Shown here: one piece after another, positions 13,115-15,019 of the stretch
Layout of the letters: each line of letters starts with the position of its first letter
Numbering within the stretch: the first letter of the stretch is position 1
Source: an uncultured Christensenella sp.
GTDB taxonomy: Bacteria; Bacillota; Clostridia; Christensenellales; DTU072
Length of the DNA: 15,019 nucleotides
Direction of reading: 5' to 3'
Assembly: GCA_905210905.1 (NCBI GenBank)
Contig: CAJLYQ010000053.1
Coordinates: forward strand, 1-15,019
Notes under the pieces: model-generated
Seen by the model: the letters and a program-made list of their open reading frames with translations, nothing else
Database searches by the model: none
What the model was told of the DNA's origin: nothing
Position numbers and translations under genes: made by a program

Positions 13115-14872
13115 CTAACCGATGAGTTGCGCGATTTCGTTTTGCAATTCCGTTTCGATTTCGTCGAAACGAGCAAGGTCTTTTTCTTCGATATACTTCG
13201 CTCTGCCGATTTTTTCCCTTACCGGCAATTCTATTATATCTTCGATATCCACGTTTTCCGCCAAAGCGTCCGTTCCTTTTCTGTAGTATTCCAGAATAAG
13301 ATTCATCATTCTTCTTTGTTTTTCGAGCGACGTGTAGGTGTCAACTTCGTGGAAAGCGTTCTGATGCAAATAGTCTTCCCTTATCATTTTCGCCGTTTCC
13401 ATCGTCAGTCTGTCGACGCTGCCGAGCGCGTCGATACCGACGAGCCTGACGATTTCTTCAAGGTTTGCTTCTTCCTGCAAAATCGTCATACACTTCGCTC
13501 TGAGCCTGTTCCAGTCTTCGCTCACGTTTTCGGTGTACCATTCGCCCAGTCTGTCCGAGTACAACGAATAACTTTGCAACCAGTCGATTGCCGGGAAGTG
13601 ACGTTTGTAAGCAAGGGCATAACTAAGTCCCCAGAAAACTTTAACTATACGCAAGGTCGCCTGACTTACCGGTTCGCTCAGGTCGCCGCCCGGAGGGCTG
13701 ACCGCGCCTATCGCCGTTACGCTGCCCGTAATGCCTTTACTGCCCATTACTTTAACTATCCCCGCCCTTTCGTAGAACTCGGCAAGTCTGCTGCCGAGAT
13801 ACGCCGGGTATCCTTCTTCGCCGGGCATTTCTTCCAGTCGTCCGCTCATTTCGCGCAACGCTTCCGCCCATCTCGAAGTGGAATCCGCCATTATAGCGAC
13901 GTTATACCCCATATCGCGGAAGTATTCGGCAATGGTAATGCCGGTGTATATGCTCGCTTCTCTTGCCGCAACCGGCATATCGGAAGTGTTTGCTATGAGA
14001 ATGGTTCTCTTCATCAGAGGTTCGCCCGTTTTAGGGTCGATAAGTTCGGGGAATTCGTTAAGAACGTCCGTCATCTCGTTGCCTCGTTCTCCGCAACCGA
14101 CGTAAACGATAATATCCGCGTCCGCCCATTTCGCAAGTTGGTGCTGAACGACGGTCTTTCCGCTGCCGAATGGTCCGGGAACGGCCGCCACGCCGCCTTT
14201 TGTAATCGGAAACAGCGTGTCGATAACTCTCTGCCCCGTCACGAGCGGAACTTTGGGCGAAAGTTTTTCTTTGTACTCTCTTCCCTTTCTTACGGGGCAA
14301 CGCTGCAACATCGTTATTTTTTCGTCGCCTTTCGCGCCGGTAATAACCGCCACCGTGTCGTCGACGGTAAACTCGCCTTCGAAAACTTCTTTCAGCACGC
14401 CGCCTTTTCCTTGCGGTACCATAATTTTATGACGAACGAAGTTGTTTTCCCGAACGTAGCCTATCTCGTCGCCCGTCTCCAGTACGTCGCCGACTTTTGC
14501 GGTAGGATTAAACTTCCATTTTTTATTATGGTCGAGTGCGCTAACTTCCACGCCCCTGCCTATTCTGTCGCCGCTTTTTTCTCTGAGCCTTGCAAGCGGA
14601 CGTTGTATCCCGTCGAATATCGACTCGATAAGTCCGGGTCCGAGTTCTACCGACAACGGCATATCCGTCGAATATACGTTCTCTCCCGGTCCTATTCCGT
14701 CGGTTTCTTCGTATACCTGTATGGACGCCTTATCGCCGCGAAGTTCGATTATTTCGCCTATCAACCGCGACTCCGACACCCTTACCACGTCGAACATTTT
14801 ACATTCGCTCATTCCGCTTGCGACTATAAGCGGTCCGCTTACTTTAATAACTTTGCCGCACGTTTCTTTCAT
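13115..14872 (-). CDS. atpA: V-type ATP synthase subunit A (catalytic)
   Basis: Catalytic ATPase subunit of the V-type (A/V) rotary pump. The 585 residues carry the P-loop GPFGSGKT (233-240), the catalytic glutamate in GERGNEM (Glu262), the Walker B aspartate in VAIMADSTSRWAEALRE (Asp330) and the non-homologous insert (about 110-200) that sets A apart from F-type beta. Whether the pump moves H+ or Na+ cannot be told without the K ring subunit, which is outside the window. The ATG at 14870-14872 is preceded by AAGGAG at 7 nt. Upstream lies about 130 bp of non-coding DNA with a G-tract and the possible end of another gene, so the operon very likely continues to the right. Confidence 0.98.
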   Translation of the reverse strand: MKETCGKVIKVSGPLIVASGMSECKMFDVVRVSESRLIGEIIELRGDKASIQVYEETDGIGPGENVYSTDMPLSVELGPGLIESIFDGIQRPLARLREKSGDRIGRGVEVSALDHNKKWKFNPTAKVGDVLETGDEIGYVRENNFVRHKIMVPQGKGGVLKEVFEGEFTVDDTVAVITGAKGDEKITMLQRCPVRKGREYKEKLSPKVPLVTGQRVIDTLFPITKGGVAAVPGPFGSGKTVVQHQLAKWADADIIVYVGCGERGNEMTDVLNEFPELIDPKTGEPLMKRTILIANTSDMPVAAREASIYTGITIAEYFRDMGYNVAIMADSTSRWAEALREMSGRLEEMPGEEGYPAYLGSRLAEFYERAGIVKVMGSKGITGSVTAIGAVSPPGGDLSEPVSQATLRIVKVFWGLSYALAYKRHFPAIDWLQSYSLYSDRLGEWYTENVSEDWNRLRAKCMTILQEEANLEEIVRLVGIDALGSVDRLTMETAKMIREDYLHQNAFHEVDTYTSLEKQRRMMNLILEYYRKGTDALAENVDIEDIIELPVREKIGRAKYIEEKDLARFDEIETELQNEIAQLIG

Positions 14873-14974
14873 CGGGTTTCTCCTTGTAAGTAAACTGTTT
14901 TCTTTCTTTTCCGCTTTTCGGCTCTTAAACGCAAAAAACTACTTCTTGCAAATTAAAGCCGTCTTCTTTTTCGT

Positions 14975-14989
14975 GGGTGGGCGGGCGGG
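14975..14989 (+). other. G-quadruplex-type G-tract upstream of subunit A
   Basis: GGGTGGGCGGGCGGG: four G3 runs with single-base loops, on the plus strand (template for the V-ATPase genes). It is followed one base later by CCGCTTCAAT (14991-15000). A probable stop codon of the preceding gene is 13 nt further on. Confidence 0.7.
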
Positions 14990-15002
14990 ACCGCTTCAAT
15001 CG

Positions 15003-15019
15003 CTATTTCTTGTCGAGTA
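15003..15019 (-). CDS. Possible 3' end of the gene upstream of V-ATPase subunit A
   Basis: The last bases read on the minus strand as Leu-Asp-Lys-Lys-stop (TAG at 15003-15005). Position and spacing fit the C-terminus of another V-ATPase subunit (C, E or F precede A in related operons). Only four codons are visible, so this is a contextual guess. Confidence 0.3.

Noticed and set aside
13127..14893. 588-codon plus-strand open frame opposite V-ATPase subunit A
   Set aside because: It is antisense to an unmistakable atpA gene; its composition (Phe, Arg, His, Tyr rich) is that of a complementary-strand shadow.
1..15019. CRISPR array, tRNA/rRNA genes, insertion sequence or phage genes
   Set aside because: I found no regularly spaced direct repeats, no cloverleaf-like or rRNA-like segments, and no transposase, integrase or phage structural gene among the recognisable frames.

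Overview
The window looks like chromosomal DNA from an uncultured gut-type Clostridia (Firmicutes) lineage. This rests on strong AAGGAG-type ribosome binding sites, a bacterial V-type ATPase operon, the radical SAM / DUF2344 / RNase E-G gene trio, a DUF421-DUF4363 pair, a 4Fe-4S aldo/keto reductase remnant and a SPOR-like membrane protein. Exact taxonomy cannot be read from the sequence. Most of the window is ordinary housekeeping DNA, and almost everything is on the minus strand.

Layout, right to left along the minus strand. (1) 11026-15019: the distal part of a V-type ATPase operon, subunits A, B and D, ending in a clear intrinsic terminator at 10950-10976. The last codons of another gene may lie at the right edge. 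(2) 9959-10893: a DUF1275 (YoaK-type) membrane protein with a near-consensus promoter. Downstream of it is a decayed 4Fe-4S aldo/keto reductase that still has a strong ribosome binding site and a MerR-type promoter with a 19-bp spacer. (3) 8583-9621: a DUF421-DUF4363 membrane-protein pair that may now depend on the promoter left by the dead reductase. Its first start codon sits in the loop of a perfect 8-bp inverted repeat. (4) 8141-8582: a 440-bp stretch without a gene, between convergent genes and full of hairpins and palindromes. (5) 7406-8140: the only plus-strand gene, a SPOR-like membrane protein. (6) 2469-7312: a tight operon of dCMP deaminase, ROK sugar kinase, B12-binding-type radical SAM protein, DUF2344 protein and RNase E/G, with ATGA stop/start overlaps between the last three. 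(7) 12-2392: a membrane-anchored SH3-like protein and guaA (GMP synthase), the latter with its own consensus promoter.

Working together: the V-ATPase subunits form the catalytic head and rotor of a proton or sodium pump. dCMP deaminase and GuaA belong to nucleotide supply. The rSAM/DUF2344/RNase G set is a conserved neighbourhood that often precedes the L21/L27 ribosomal protein genes; here those genes are absent downstream. I see no CRISPR array, no tRNA or rRNA, no transposase and no clear novel defence or biosynthetic system. The least-explained signals are short G-tracts (GGGTGGGCGGG type) that recur in non-coding gaps, three of them right after stop codons; the palindrome-rich gap at 8141-8582; the reductase remnant with its intact promoter; and several envelope genes without a visible ribosome binding site.
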